Assembly (NCBI RefSeq): GCF_001021975.1
Contig: NZ_CP009928.1
Location: forward strand, 1,240,001-1,304,000
Reading direction: 5' to 3'
Origin: Chryseobacterium gallinarum
GTDB taxonomy: Bacteria; Bacteroidota; Bacteroidia; Flavobacteriales; Weeksellaceae
DNA: 64,000 nt
The notes under the pieces were generated by a model that saw only the letters and a list, made by a program, of their open reading frames with translations, was not told the DNA's origin and did no database searches. Within the stretch, counting starts at the first letter, position 1. Each line of letters opens with the position of its first letter. The position numbers were made by a program, and so were the translations under genes. Positions 26,542 to 35,320 of the stretch are shown piece by piece.

Positions 26542-27648
26542 GTGATAAAAAATTTAACCTTCATTCTGCTTCTGTGCTTTTTATTTTCCTGCAAAACTGA
26601 ACCTTCCAAGGCCCCTCTGGATAAAAATGCGATTATCGATTCTACCATTACCGCTTTTCAAAAAACCCTTCTGGAACATCAGATTGATTCTGTTTTTAAA
26701 AAATACCGCTTCAATGGCAGTATTGCTGTTTTTAAAGATTCATTGCAGCTTTATGGAAAGGAAAACGGCTATTCGGATTTTAAGAGAAAAACAAAGATTG
26801 ACAGCAATACCATTTTTGCCATCGGATCGGTAAGTAAACAATTCACCGCTGTCCTGGTATTACTTCAAATGGAACAAGGAAAATTGAATGTTACAGATAA
26901 AGCTTCCCAGTACCTCAAGGAGTTTAAAAATAAGGATTATGAGAATATTACCATCCATCAGCTTTTGAATCATACTTCAGGATTAAACCTTCTGGGTGGA
27001 AAACTAATGTTTAAAAGCGGTTCAGATTTTTTCTATTCTAACGACGGGTTCAATGCACTGGGCAAAATCGTTGAGACCGTAACAGGGAAATCTTATGATG
27101 AAAACGTACGGGAACTATTTAAAAAAGCAGGAATGGCTCATTCTTCCACAGGTGATGTTTTTAAAGGCAATCATTTTGCCAGCGCTTATCTTGGCAATGC
27201 CGGCATACAACAAGAGGTTCCGAATATGCCCAAAAGATTGGGAGGTAAAGAAATCGGAACTCCGGCAGGGGGAATTCTTTCTACCATTCAGGACCTTCAT
27301 CATTGGAACAATGCTCTTTATAGCGGAAAGATTTTAAAACCCGAAACCCTTACATTATTTATGGCTAAAAGTGCAGAAAGACATCACGCTGTCTTTGGAA
27401 AAATGGGGTATGCTTACGGGATTATGCTGAATATCGGAAATCCTGCCGCTTATTTTCACAGCGGATATGTAAAAGGATCACCTTCTTTAAATATTTATTA
27501 TCCTGAAACGAAGACTTCCATTATTATCCTTTCCAATATTGCAGATGAAGAAAAAGGAAAAGGAATGATCTTTAAGCCCCATATTGAAGTAAAAAAGATT
27601 ACAGACAACTTAGAAAGCACTTTGATACAGCTGAAGGAGAAAAAATAA
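26542..27648 (+). CDS. Serine hydrolase, beta-lactamase class C-like lipoprotein (GTG start)
   Basis: 368 residues. The start appears to be GTG, giving the lipoprotein signal MIKNLTFILLLCFLFSC with lipid-bearing cysteine at 17. The class C/penicillin-binding-protein fold is shown by SVSK at 96-99 (nucleophile serine in SxxK), ITIHQLLNHTSGL, the YSN motif (FFYSNDGF) and a C-terminal HSGYVKGS that replaces the KTG/HTG box. Such proteins are esterases or D-amino peptidases more often than true beta-lactamases. A weak -7-like TATCTTTA lies about 24 bases upstream. An eight-codon frame (26519) ends in a TGA overlapping the GTG, which may be chance. Confidence 0.83.
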   Translation: MIKNLTFILLLCFLFSCKTEPSKAPLDKNAIIDSTITAFQKTLLEHQIDSVFKKYRFNGSIAVFKDSLQLYGKENGYSDFKRKTKIDSNTIFAIGSVSKQFTAVLVLLQMEQGKLNVTDKASQYLKEFKNKDYENITIHQLLNHTSGLNLLGGKLMFKSGSDFFYSNDGFNALGKIVETVTGKSYDENVRELFKKAGMAHSSTGDVFKGNHFASAYLGNAGIQQEVPNMPKRLGGKEIGTPAGGILSTIQDLHHWNNALYSGKILKPETLTLFMAKSAERHHAVFGKMGYAYGIMLNIGNPAAYFHSGYVKGSPSLNIYYPETKTSIIILSNIADEEKGKGMIFKPHIEVKKITDNLESTLIQLKEKK

Positions 27649-27673
27649 GTATTTTTATCCCATTATTTATAGG

Positions 27674-28195
27674 ATGAAAAAACTGTATTTCATTGCCATT
27701 TATCCGCCTCAGGAAATTATAGAGGAAGTAAGGAACTTTAAGAGGGATCTGGCCATCAGCTATGGAACTTCCAAAGCATTAAAAAATGATGCCCATATCA
27801 CCCTTTTTCCGCCTTTTTTCAGGGAAGCTGAATTGGAAAGTGATGTTTTTACAGCATTTGAAAAGATTAACACCCATCGACCTCCTTTTGAAGTTGAACT
27901 TAACGGATTTGGCAGTTTCCCCAACCCTAAGAACCCGGTGATTTTTGTTCATCCGGAAAACAATTCTGATTTAACTGATCTTCAACGCAGGGTGAGGCAG
28001 CAATTCAACTTTAAACAGTATTCTTTTACTCCTCATATGACCGTAGGATACAGGGACCTTACATGGGAGAATTATTTAAAGGCTTGGGAAAAGTATCAAA
28101 AGCTCGAATACAAAACTAAATTTATAGTTGACGAAATACTCCTTCTCCGTCATGATGGAAAATGGACTCCTATTGCGGAAAAGCTACTTACATGA
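27674..28195 (+). CDS. 2'-5' RNA ligase / LigT-like phosphoesterase
   Basis: 173 residues with the two HxTx motifs that define the 2H phosphoesterase superfamily: HITL at 41-44 and HMTV at 121-124. Surrounding words (NDAHITLFPPF, YSFTPHMTVGYRDL) match bacterial LigT-like proteins, which handle 2',3'-cyclic or 2'-5' phosphodiester bonds. The physiological substrate is uncertain. It lies 25 bp after the serine hydrolase gene and is probably cotranscribed. A terminator follows. Confidence 0.87.
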   Translation: MKKLYFIAIYPPQEIIEEVRNFKRDLAISYGTSKALKNDAHITLFPPFFREAELESDVFTAFEKINTHRPPFEVELNGFGSFPNPKNPVIFVHPENNSDLTDLQRRVRQQFNFKQYSFTPHMTVGYRDLTWENYLKAWEKYQKLEYKTKFIVDEILLLRHDGKWTPIAEKLLT

Positions 28196-28196
28196 T

Positions 28197-28219
28197 AAAG
28201 CCGGCTGTTAGCCGGCTTT
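28197..28219. terminator. Terminator between convergent genes
   Basis: Perfect stem AAAGCCGGC / GCCGGCTTT with loop TGTTA, overlapping the stop codon of the LigT-like gene. It may serve both strands. Confidence 0.85.
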
Positions 28220-28224
28220 ATGTT

Positions 28225-29586
28225 TTATTCTTTTATTATTTTCTGGGATAATATTAAATCTTTGTTTTCTATCATATTGAGCATATAAACTCCAGAAGGG
28301 GCAGTTTTAATATCGACTGATATTGCAGTGCTGTCTTTCCTCTCAAATTTTACCGGAATTTTTCTTCCTGAGCTATCATAAACTTCAACTTTCACATCTT
28401 TTGCAAAATCCTTTTTCCCTTTAATACGGAATTCTCCATCTGTCGGATTGGGATAGATGCTGTATCTTCTTTCTTCTGCCTTCACTTCTGCAACTCCAAG
28501 AGTAGACTTACTGATTGTCCAGGTGATATTGGTAAAATGAAGGGTACTATGGTTATTTACTTTCAGAAGCGGATTATTATCTGTTACCGAAAAAATCAGG
28601 GTATTGTTTCCGTTGTTCAGCTGTGAGGGAGTAAGTGTCAGTGTGGAGTTTGTTGTATTAATGGCTGTTCCGTTCAGTTTCCAGGAATTCACCAGCGTAT
28701 TGGGCACCGGAAGAATTTCATTAACGGTAAAAGTAATATCGGATGTACCGTCAACAGAGGAACTGTTGGCAGGTGTATAGGAGTCTACCGGGGAAACCAG
28801 GCTATGAATCTTCTCTATAATCGCTTCTTTACAAACAGAACAGAATTGCTGGTTAAGATACCTCATTTCACAGCTTTGATGAGGCCGGAACCAGGTAGGG
28901 CTCTCGGCATGAGGGTAAACTCCTACTGCATTTAAGCCTATCCAGTTTTTCCATTTTATTGTAGCAGGATTGGATGTCTGGGTTTTATTGGGAGATTCCA
29001 GAGAGCCTGCAAACCAATATTCATCTGCTAGCTTTCCAAAGGAATGCCCAAGTTCATGAACGACAATCTCATTTGATGAATTATTTAAAGAAGCAAAAGC
29101 GTATGTCCCTCCACATCCTCCATATTCTGTGGAGTTTCCCAGGACGTAGGTAATATCATAATCAGGAACGTTAGCTGCCAGTACCTGCCCTACTTTATTC
29201 GTTGTATTACTGTAAATACATCTATGAACTCCCACATCAAAAGTAGAACCCAGGTAATTATTAGGATTGGATACCGGAATTACAGGTTCTGCAACATCAG
29301 TAGCTGTTCCCGGGTGTTTTACTCCTGTTTCTGCGGAGATTACTTTTATAGCGTAGGCATTGAAATAGTTTTTATATTCGGTATATGGGCTCTTGGTAAA
29401 AAGATAATTCACTGTAGCCTGTGCCGACGTTACAAAATTATTTTGCTGTGCAGTGGTAAATCCATCTCCTAAAACAGCAATCACCACTCTTTTATCATTG
29501 GTTCCATTCTGCAAAAGCGGAACCGTCTCAAATACTTGTGCAGCATAGCTGCTTCCTATAAGAAGAGATAATAAAACTTTTTTCAT
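28225..29586 (-). CDS. M64-family secreted metallopeptidase with T9SS type A sorting domain
   Basis: 453 residues. The signal peptide is short (about 1-16). The catalytic domain resembles IgA peptidase M64: VVIAVLGDGFTTAQQNNF near the start and zinc motif HELGH at 177-181 with the following FGKLADEY, in which further ligands or the active tyrosine may lie. A beta-sandwich segment follows (about 265-365). The C-terminal YSIYPNPTDGEFRI...VEVYDSSGRKI...GVYMLNMI (about 375-453) is a type A T9SS sorting domain. It is therefore exported across the outer membrane. Its start overlaps the stop of the preceding gene by 4 bp. The natural substrate is not known. Confidence 0.9.
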   Translation of the reverse strand: MKKVLLSLLIGSSYAAQVFETVPLLQNGTNDKRVVIAVLGDGFTTAQQNNFVTSAQATVNYLFTKSPYTEYKNYFNAYAIKVISAETGVKHPGTATDVAEPVIPVSNPNNYLGSTFDVGVHRCIYSNTTNKVGQVLAANVPDYDITYVLGNSTEYGGCGGTYAFASLNNSSNEIVVHELGHSFGKLADEYWFAGSLESPNKTQTSNPATIKWKNWIGLNAVGVYPHAESPTWFRPHQSCEMRYLNQQFCSVCKEAIIEKIHSLVSPVDSYTPANSSSVDGTSDITFTVNEILPVPNTLVNSWKLNGTAINTTNSTLTLTPSQLNNGNNTLIFSVTDNNPLLKVNNHSTLHFTNITWTISKSTLGVAEVKAEERRYSIYPNPTDGEFRIKGKKDFAKDVKVEVYDSSGRKIPVKFERKDSTAISVDIKTAPSGVYMLNMIENKDLILSQKIIKE

Positions 29587-30086
29587 GATGATAGTTTTTG
29601 GGTGAATATAACCTGAGCTCCTTTCTCAGTAATTTTTTCTATTTTCAGATTCCTGACATTTTCAGAAAAGGAAAACCTCACACTGAATTCAGCGTTTTGA
29701 AGAGAAGCCTGGTGTCTGGTGATTCCTTCTTTTTCATAGACCTCCAGTTCAGGCTTCAGCGGATTTTTTACCAGCTGTTGCGCAATTTCACTTCCGTCTT
29801 CTGCTGATATTGTAATAATAAGATCCCCGTTTTGCGCTTCTTTTTTATCAAACACAGGAACTGCCTTTAATTTCCCGCTAGTAATTTTGCTTTCCTGGAG
29901 GGCAATCTGATCATTTCCTGGCCGGTCTTTATTCACTTTAAAAAACAGATAGATAATGCTGTCGCTTACCGCGGCTATTTTCCCGGATTCCGTTTCCCGT
30001 GATAAAGATAAAGCACTCTCTTTCTGAAAGCTACAGAACATAAAGACGGGAACAATAAAAAAATTAAGTAAATTTTTCATAATCAT
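29583..30086 (-). CDS. Small exported protein coupled to the M64 peptidase
   Basis: 167 residues (two possible ATG starts, 30086 and 30080). The N-terminus MKNLLNFFIVPVFMFCSFQ looks like a signal peptide, possibly a lipoprotein one. The body is rich in strands and charged residues (DSIIYLFFKVNKDRPGNDQIAL, NGDLIITISAEDGSEIAQQLV), with no motif I recognise. It overlaps the peptidase gene by 4 bp (ATGA), which implies translational coupling and a shared role, for example chaperone, inhibitor or substrate presentation; this is inference. Confidence 0.7.
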   Translation of the reverse strand: MIMKNLLNFFIVPVFMFCSFQKESALSLSRETESGKIAAVSDSIIYLFFKVNKDRPGNDQIALQESKITSGKLKAVPVFDKKEAQNGDLIITISAEDGSEIAQQLVKNPLKPELEVYEKEGITRHQASLQNAEFSVRFSFSENVRNLKIEKITEKGAQVIFTQKLSS

Positions 30087-30169
30087 TTTTATTTAAAGTT
30101 AATAAAGTTTCTGATACAATGAGGAGCCTTTAGTATATTTTTTCATATCCGGAAAAGCTTAGAATGTCA

Positions 30170-30177
30170 TATCTTTG
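30170..30177 (+). promoter_or_regulatory. -7 promoter box of ruvC, probable leaderless transcript
   Basis: TATCTTTG matches TAnnTTTG with only five bases before the ATG at 30183. Confidence 0.6.
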
Positions 30178-30182
30178 AACCA

Positions 30183-30737
30183 ATGATTTCAGAGAAAATA
30201 ATTTTAGGCATTGACCCGGGTACCGCTATTATGGGGTTTGGTCTTATTTCCGTTACAAAAGGTAAAATGGAAATGATCTCCATTCATGAACTGATTTTAA
30301 AAAAATATCCCAATCACGAAACCAAGCTCAAGTATATTTTTGACAAAACCTTGGCTCTTATTGATGAATTTCATCCTGATGAAGTAGCCTTGGAGGCTCC
30401 ATTTTATGGGAAAAACGTACAAAGTATGCTGAAACTGGGCCGTGCACAAGGCGTTGCCATGGCTGCCAGTCTCTACAGAAATATTCCCATTACCGAATAT
30501 TCTCCAAAAAAAATTAAAATGGCAATAACCGGAAATGGAAATGCCAGTAAAGAACAGGTCGCGGGGATGTTGCAAAACCTTCTTAAATTAAAAGAATTTC
30601 CAACCAAATATTTAGATGCTTCCGATGGATTAGCCGTAGCGGTATGTCATCATTTCAATTCCGGAACCCTGACGGATACAAAATCATATTCCGGCTGGGA
30701 AAGTTTTTTGAAACAGAATCCGGATAGGTTGAAGTAA
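30183..30737 (+). CDS. ruvC: Crossover junction endodeoxyribonuclease RuvC
   Basis: 184 residues. RuvC cuts Holliday junctions symmetrically after RuvAB branch migration. The acidic catalytic residues are visible: D11 in GIDPGTAIMGFG, E71 in ALEAPFYGKN, and the aspartates at 144 and 147 in YLDASDGLAVA. MLKLGRAQGVA matches the DNA-binding helix region. Length is normal. It stands alone, with its own promoter directly before the start codon, and is the last chromosomal-core gene before the toxin cassette region. Confidence 0.95.
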   Translation: MISEKIILGIDPGTAIMGFGLISVTKGKMEMISIHELILKKYPNHETKLKYIFDKTLALIDEFHPDEVALEAPFYGKNVQSMLKLGRAQGVAMAASLYRNIPITEYSPKKIKMAITGNGNASKEQVAGMLQNLLKLKEFPTKYLDASDGLAVAVCHHFNSGTLTDTKSYSGWESFLKQNPDRLK

Positions 30738-30793
30738 ATTTACTCTCCCGTACTATCTAATATTTTTTAATTTTACATTTATTTCAAGCTATA

Positions 30794-30828
30794 AAACAAA
30801 AATCTTCACTATTGCGAAGGTTTGTTTT
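30794..30828 (-). terminator. Terminator of orphan cassette 4 (toxin array, left end)
   Basis: Arms AAACAAA/TTTGTTT plus inner CTTC/GAAG, with a T-rich tract on the minus strand. It lies eight bases beyond the shared repeat at 30836-30860, the same layout as at two other cassette ends. Confidence 0.65.
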
Positions 30829-30835
30829 TATTCTT

Positions 30836-30860
30836 GGTACAAGCGTGACGCTTGCGCCAG
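30836..30860 (-). repeat. Shared cassette-end repeat, copy 1
   Basis: Contains CAAGCGTGACGCTTG (a near palindrome AAGCGTGACGCTT) followed by CGCCAG. Other copies are at 37102-37126 (nearly identical core) and 32537-32561 (degenerate). Each copy lies between an immunity gene and its terminator. Confidence 0.75.
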
Positions 30861-30990
30861 CTGGGTGCACAAACAAAATAGTGTGAAATAAGAACTTATA
30901 TAAAAACAAATATAGTTGCCGGGATTATCCAACAACTATATCATAAATATTAGTATCTTAGTAATCTGTAACGTTATTTAGGACTAGTCA

Positions 30991-31401
30991 CTATGGCTCT
31001 ATAAATTTTGAACGAATAACCTTATAGAAAAAAACTAATAATAAGATTATACTGATTATAATATTATAAATCCCTAAAATTTTATTCGAAGGAGCATATA
31101 AATATGTATAAAAATAATATTCTCCTATAAAAAATAATACTATAGAAAGTAAAAAGAATACGCTTTTTTTTATTTTCATTATGAAATATATAGGAAAACT
31201 AAAGATTAATATTAACGGTATCATATATATTGACACATGTAAAATATAATTTAAAGTAAGACTAAATATTTCAGATGATGTTTTTGCATTATCTAATACA
31301 ATATGCTTAAATCGATTTCCAATAAAAGCAAGCACAATAAAGAAAATAATATACTTTATTGTTGCATATAAAAAACTATTAATAAGAGTGGCTTTAAACA
31401 T
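30991..31401 (-). CDS. Candidate immunity protein of orphan cassette 4 (membrane protein)
   Basis: 136 residues from ATG 31401 (the frame is open to 31446). Nearly the whole chain is hydrophobic, with about four membrane helices: YATIKYIIFFIVLAFIG, TLNYILHVSIYMIPLILIF, SVFFLLSIVLFFIGEYYFY and IIISIILLLVFFYK. It directly follows a toxin-like RHS tip on the same strand, the normal place for an immunity gene. A multi-pass immunity protein suggests that the matching toxin acts at or through the inner membrane. No family recognised. The gene is very AT-rich. Confidence 0.55.
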   Translation of the reverse strand: MFKATLINSFLYATIKYIIFFIVLAFIGNRFKHIVLDNAKTSSEIFSLTLNYILHVSIYMIPLILIFSFPIYFIMKIKKSVFFLLSIVLFFIGEYYFYTYLYAPSNKILGIYNIIISIILLLVFFYKVIRSKFIEP

Positions 31402-31402
31402 A

Positions 31403-32489
31403 TTAGTTTCTTTTATAAAAGCGTGATGGATAATATGAAAAATCATTTATTGGCTTAGGCCTTGTTACGGTATTTTCTGAAGGGCGAACATAGTTCCCTC
31501 TACTATCTTTAAATGGATTCATACCAGAAAATCCTTTAGTTGCACTATGAGTTCCTGGAAAAGATGGCTGATTATACTGCATTAATTTAGAAGTGTTACC
31601 ACTACCAGAAACTGTTAGACTAGCAGAAGGAAAAACATTCGTATAAGCATCTACCGAAAGACTCCCATTACTACTATTATAATTAATATTTAATTTTTGA
31701 GCTACATCTACTTTTAAAACCAATAATGTAATCCAAATTCTTCAATTGGAGATACACTTGCATGCTGTTCAAAACTTGTATTAATCCCTGTTGATGTAGG
31801 AGTCATTCCAAAAATATTATTACTTCCTCCTTCTCCAGGATAGAACATTCTTGGTGCACCAACTGGGGTATCACCAGGCTTAGATTCAAAACTTCCTGAC
31901 AAACTTGTTAATTCTCCTGCATCATTTTCTCCCGCTGTTAATTTTAAAGTACTTGTTAGTTTAACACCAGAAGCATCTACTATTCCATTTAAAGGACCAT
32001 CCCAAAGCTTACCATCAATATAGCTAGTAAAGTTAAATGTTAATTCCTTTCCTAAATAAGTTTCTCCCGCTTTAGTTGTGGCTTGGGAATTTGCATTTTT
32101 ATCCCAATAAATAGAACCGTCTTTTCTCTGGACAAAATCCGTCCCTTGTCTTCCATCCGGATCAATAAATCTTATTGGATTATTAAATGCATAAGTGTAA
32201 GTACTCCATCTTCTCAAAGTTTCTGCAAGGGGATCAATTACTCCCCATCTTCCCAGATCCGGCATATACATTCTCGCCCCATAATCGTACATACCTGTCT
32301 CCTTGCAGCTCCTTACCATTGTACTTGTACTGATACGCCGCATTTCCAACCGAAGTATTATATCCCTCATGCTTCAGCCCAAACGGATAATAATTACTTT
32401 CTTCAATAATCTCTATTCCGGATTCGCTGTTCATATAACTTAATCGTACATTTCCTAAGTGATCCGTATAGTTGTAAATATACTTATTT
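31403..32489 (-). pseudogene. Orphan RHS cassette 4: RHS core fragment plus toxin tip, two frameshifts
   Basis: Translated in pieces, this reads [31 protein letters not shown] and [10 protein letters not shown] (32234-32489), then after a one-base insertion near 32306, [20 protein letters not shown] and [14 protein letters not shown], the RHS-associated core. The variable tip (about 31715-32155) contains [23 protein letters not shown] and then needs another frame change near 31715-31723 to continue as VAQKLNINYNSSNGSLSVDAYTNVFPSA to 31403. There is no start codon, signal peptide or promoter. The tip family is unknown to me. It is a decayed, silent toxin cassette. Confidence 0.75.
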
Positions 32490-32494
32490 TACAA

Positions 32495-32524
32495 AAACAG
32501 GCTGCTTTGAAAAGCAACCTGTTT
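32495..32524 (-). terminator. Terminator of orphan cassette 3
   Basis: AAACAGGCTGCTTT and AAGCAACCTGTTT form a long stem with few mismatches; T-rich on the minus strand. The RHS core of cassette 4 begins directly behind it. Confidence 0.8.
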
Positions 32525-32533
32525 ATTTTTATT

Positions 32534-33127
32534 CTAGGCACAAGAAAGATGCTTATACCAGTGTGGGGAAAGTTTTCTAAAATTATTCAACTTTTTTTTC
32601 TCAACTTTACTCGTTGGAATACTAAACTTCTCAAAAATTTCTTTTATTTTATTTTCTTCTTCTGGTAAAGAATAATTTATTAGATTCATTTTCATATCAA
32701 ATAGAAGAAGCCATTGATAAGGATCATTAGAAATGTTATCATTAGATGTGGTAAATTTTAAGTCAGAGTTGTTTGAAATAGATTTATTTATAATGGCTTT
32801 ATTTAAAAAGTTAAGATCTTCAGGAGTATTACCCTTTAATAGTAAATTAAATTTTTTATACTTAAAGAAGGTTAAATTTTTAGCTTTAGGATTTATATTA
32901 ATATCACTATTATTTTCCCTAGTGATGGTAATCATATATCCTTGATTCTCGTAATATAAACTTGATACATAAATTGATGATAAAGTTGGTGTAAAATTTT
33001 CATCATTATTTGTATAAATAAATGCATCAATAAAATTATTAATTTTATAATTTTTTGATATGCATGGAATTTGCGACCAACCTAACTGGGATATCAGAAT
33101 TAGAACTAGTAATAATTTATTTTTCAT
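32534..33127 (-). CDS. Candidate immunity protein of orphan cassette 3 (exported)
   Basis: 197 residues from ATG 33127 (the open frame extends further, but the upstream codons lie in the toxin gene). The N-terminus [22 protein letters not shown] is a signal peptide. The body is a mix of strands and charged residues with a motif [18 protein letters not shown] and no domain I know. It overlaps the end of the toxin tip by 11 bp. The last ~10 residues (WYKHLSCA) are encoded by the degenerate copy of the cassette-end repeat, so the original stop codon may have been lost. Confidence 0.6.
   Translation of the reverse strand: MKNKLLLVLILISQLGWSQIPCISKNYKINNFIDAFIYTNNDENFTPTLSSIYVSSLYYENQGYMITITRENNSDININPKAKNLTFFKYKKFNLLLKGNTPEDLNFLNKAIINKSISNNSDLKFTTSNDNISNDPYQWLLLFDMKMNLINYSLPEEENKIKEIFEKFSIPTSKVEKKKLNNFRKLSPHWYKHLSCA
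32537..32561 (-). repeat. Shared cassette-end repeat, copy 2 (degenerate)
   Basis: GGCACAAGAAAGATGCTTAT then ACCAG aligns base for base with copy 1 (GGTACAAGCGTGACGCTTGC then GCCAG) at about two thirds of positions, in the same place before a terminator. It overlaps the 3' end of the immunity gene. Confidence 0.6.
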
Positions 33128-33963
33128 ATGCTCCATTTTTATCGTATGTTGTGTAAAAACCATTTCTATAAACTCTAAAAATAGTATCTTTATATATTGG
33201 ATTAATTGTGTTATCATAATCATATGTTCCTTCATAAGCATCTCTATTTTTGCCAACATTTCCCCAAGGAAAATATCCACTTGGAAGACTGTTTCCTGGG
33301 TGATTATGATCGTGTTTTGTTAGTGTGAAAACTCCCTCATAAGATGAAAAGTTTGTCATTCCTAATGCTCGTGGATCAACTGGAGACTTTCCAATTAAAC
33401 CGAAGGTTGATATAACTGATTTTGTTAAATTACTTCCCTTAGATGTGTATGTACCATTTGTAAATTCTGATTTGGCATTATTATATAAGTATTCAGCTAA
33501 TTCAGTTGCTTTATTGGGGTCATTAAGTTTTAATGTTGTCATTAAATCAGATTTTCCGCCTTTCGAATCTTTTAATGTACTTTCTAATTTAATTTCTTCC
33601 TTATTTGCGGCAATTGTCCCCTTTTCCCCAATTTCAACTCCTTTAGCATCAGCTTTCAACGTTTTTCCATCTTTTTCAAATTGATTTTCAGCATAAATTA
33701 CATCAGTATTAGAATCTGCAACTTTTGTTAATTGTCCATTGTTACCCCATTTAAAAATATCAGTTCCTTGTCTTCCGTCTGGATCAATAAACCTAATCGG
33801 ATTATTGTAAGCATAATTGTAAGTACTCCATCGTCTAGAGGTTTCCGCCAGCGGATCCACCACACCCCATCTTCCTAAATCTGGCATGTACATTCTCGCA
33901 CCATAATCATACATCCCTGTCTCCTGGAGCTCCTTACCATTGTATTTGTACTGATAAACTTAG
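33117..33963 (-). CDS. Orphan RHS cassette 3: RHS core fragment with JAB-like toxin tip
   Basis: The frame is open from about 33963 ([19 protein letters not shown]) to the stop at 33117; the first ATG is at 33914. The RHS core piece ends in [15 protein letters not shown]; the ~220-residue tip follows. Near its end [17 protein letters not shown] with a later NRDAYEG resembles the JAB/MPN metallopeptidase signature HxHP-x(5-8)-PS-x-D, so this is probably a JAB-like toxin. There is no start signal for secretion and no promoter: the cassette begins inside the remnant 'GYNT' of the RHS core, directly at the stop codon of the preceding immunity gene. Probably silent unless recombined behind a full RHS gene. 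Confidence 0.7.
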
Positions 33964-33973
33964 GTATTATAGC

Positions 33974-34477
33974 TTACCAACCGTCATTATATTCCTCTTT
34001 CATCTTAGTACATTTTTTAAAAACTATTCTTTTCTGAGGATTATTATATGGAGCAGGTGGTAAAATTTTAAACTTTTCGTTTCTAGTCTTATTTTCAATA
34101 TTTATCATACAATTATTCTCAATATTTTTAAAAAAGAAATAAAGTGTATAATTATTATAGACAGAAAATCCTTTCAAGTTCTCGATCTCCTTAGGCGTAT
34201 CACTAGCCAAGAGAATATCCATATGATTCTCATTTTGATCTTTTAAATAAATAAGAATTGATTTTTTAGATTTTTTATCATGTCCATTGTTTTCTAGCTT
34301 TTTTATAAAATCATTCAGTTCTCTTTCTAAAGGTTCTTTAATTGTAATAAGATTTAGTTTTACTCCAGAGTCTGTTTGAGATATTTCATTTTTATTTGTT
34401 AGCATTTCTTTTTTTTGCGACGATGAATCACAAGCCAGATAAATAAATGAAAGAAAAATTAAAATATAGGATTTCAT
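33974..34477 (-). CDS. Candidate immunity lipoprotein of orphan cassette 2
   Basis: 167 residues. The N-terminus MKSYILIFLSFIYLACDSSSQ is a lipoprotein signal with cysteine 16. The rest is charged and AT-rich with words LNDFIKKLENNGHDKKSKKSILIYL and YNNYTLYFFFKN; I know no family. Its ATG overlaps the stop of the toxin tip by 4 bp, so the two were translated as a pair. The frame is intact although the toxin frame before it is broken. A periplasm-facing lipoprotein would protect against a toxin acting in the envelope. Confidence 0.6.
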   Translation of the reverse strand: MKSYILIFLSFIYLACDSSSQKKEMLTNKNEISQTDSGVKLNLITIKEPLERELNDFIKKLENNGHDKKSKKSILIYLKDQNENHMDILLASDTPKEIENLKGFSVYNNYTLYFFFKNIENNCMINIENKTRNEKFKILPPAPYNNPQKRIVFKKCTKMKEEYNDGW

Positions 34478-35277
34478 AGTTTTTTGATTTTTTTCATTAC
34501 TTGATCATTATATTGAACAGTTGATTTTACCTTTGTACCATAAATATTAAAATATTGAGGTAATCCCGCACCATTACTTTCTTTTAAATATTTATAGTAT
34601 TGTCTATCTCCAGTATAATCATTTGGAGTACCATCTGAGTTGCAACCTGACGGTTTAAATTCTTTTAAATCTGTTGCATTGGGATGAGAATGCCAGTTAT
34701 CCAATATTTTTAAATCTTTTCCTTTCCCATAGAATGAATAATTAAACCAAGCTTGAGCAGTATCTACATTGGATTCGTGATTCGTGGATATTATAGAAGC
34801 TTTTCCTTCCTTAAATTGATATTCATTTAAACCAAACTCTACATTGGTGTTTCTAGCCATAAATTTAAATATCGTTTGAGCGTCTTTTTTATTTGATTCA
34901 ATCAAGAATGTAGCTGTCCCACCATACATCTTATTCTCCTTCAACTTTTTTATCAATAAGATCCTTATTAACAACTAAAGCTTCTGATGAGTCAGAATTA
35001 TAAATTGTGTGAGTTCCTTTTGTTTCGTCACTATTTGTTTTTCTGATCAAGTCAAGGGAGCCATCTTTATTTAGTCTAAAATCATCTTTAGGTGCCATAC
35101 CATCAGGATCAATAAACCTTATTGGATTATTGAACGCATAATTGTAAGGGCTATGACGACGCATTTGCTCAGCCATTGGATCCACCACACCCCATCTTCC
35201 CAGATCCGACATATACATCTGCCCCATAATCATACATTCCCGTCTCCTGTAGCTCCTTTCCATTGTACTTATAATTA
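34474..35277 (-). pseudogene. Orphan RHS cassette 2: RHS core fragment with JAB-like toxin tip, frameshifted
   Basis: The DNA at 35176-35277 is almost identical to the expressed RHS gene ([16 protein letters not shown]...[10 protein letters not shown]), but two bases are missing within the codons for YGARMYM, shifting the frame. The tip then reads [24 protein letters not shown], very like cassette 1, up to [13 protein letters not shown] at a stop (34931). The rest continues in another frame (34474-34974) as MYGGTATFLIES... to DNWHSHPNATDL...KPSGCNSDG...TGDR, a JAB/MPN signature (HSHP, PS, D). Two frameshifts make it a pseudogene as it stands. No promoter. Confidence 0.75.
35176..35277 (-). 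repeat. About 100-bp near-identical RHS core segment (copy in orphan 2)
   Basis: Matches 38235-38338 of the expressed RHS gene with one substitution and a 2-nt deletion that I can see. The same segment in cassettes 1, 3 and 4 differs at many positions. Confidence 0.9.
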
Positions 35278-35310
35278 TTAAAGCCACCAAGACTAGTGGC
35301 TTTAATAATT
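35273..35310 (-). terminator. Hairpin after the immunity gene of cassette 1
   Basis: AATTATTAAAGCCAC and GTGGCTTTAATAATT form a perfect 15-bp stem with an 8-nt loop, 11 bases past the immunity stop codon. One arm overlaps the beginning of the RHS core similarity of cassette 2. Confidence 0.7.
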
Positions 35311-35320
35311 AAACTCAATG

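Noticed and set aside
26519..26545. Eight-codon upstream frame whose TGA overlaps the GTG start of the serine hydrolase gene
   Set aside because: Too short and without a conserved context to claim regulation; noted with the gene only.
31403..31723. Independent 106-residue gene behind orphan cassette 4
   Set aside because: It has no ATG or signal and continues the toxin tip in another frame, so I treat it as part of a frameshifted pseudogene.
34474..34974. Independent 166-residue JAB-like protein with its own start
   Set aside because: Its beginning aligns in order with the tip of cassette 1 after the frame change, so it is more likely the second half of a broken toxin tip than a separate gene. 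Sequencing error in the region cannot be excluded.
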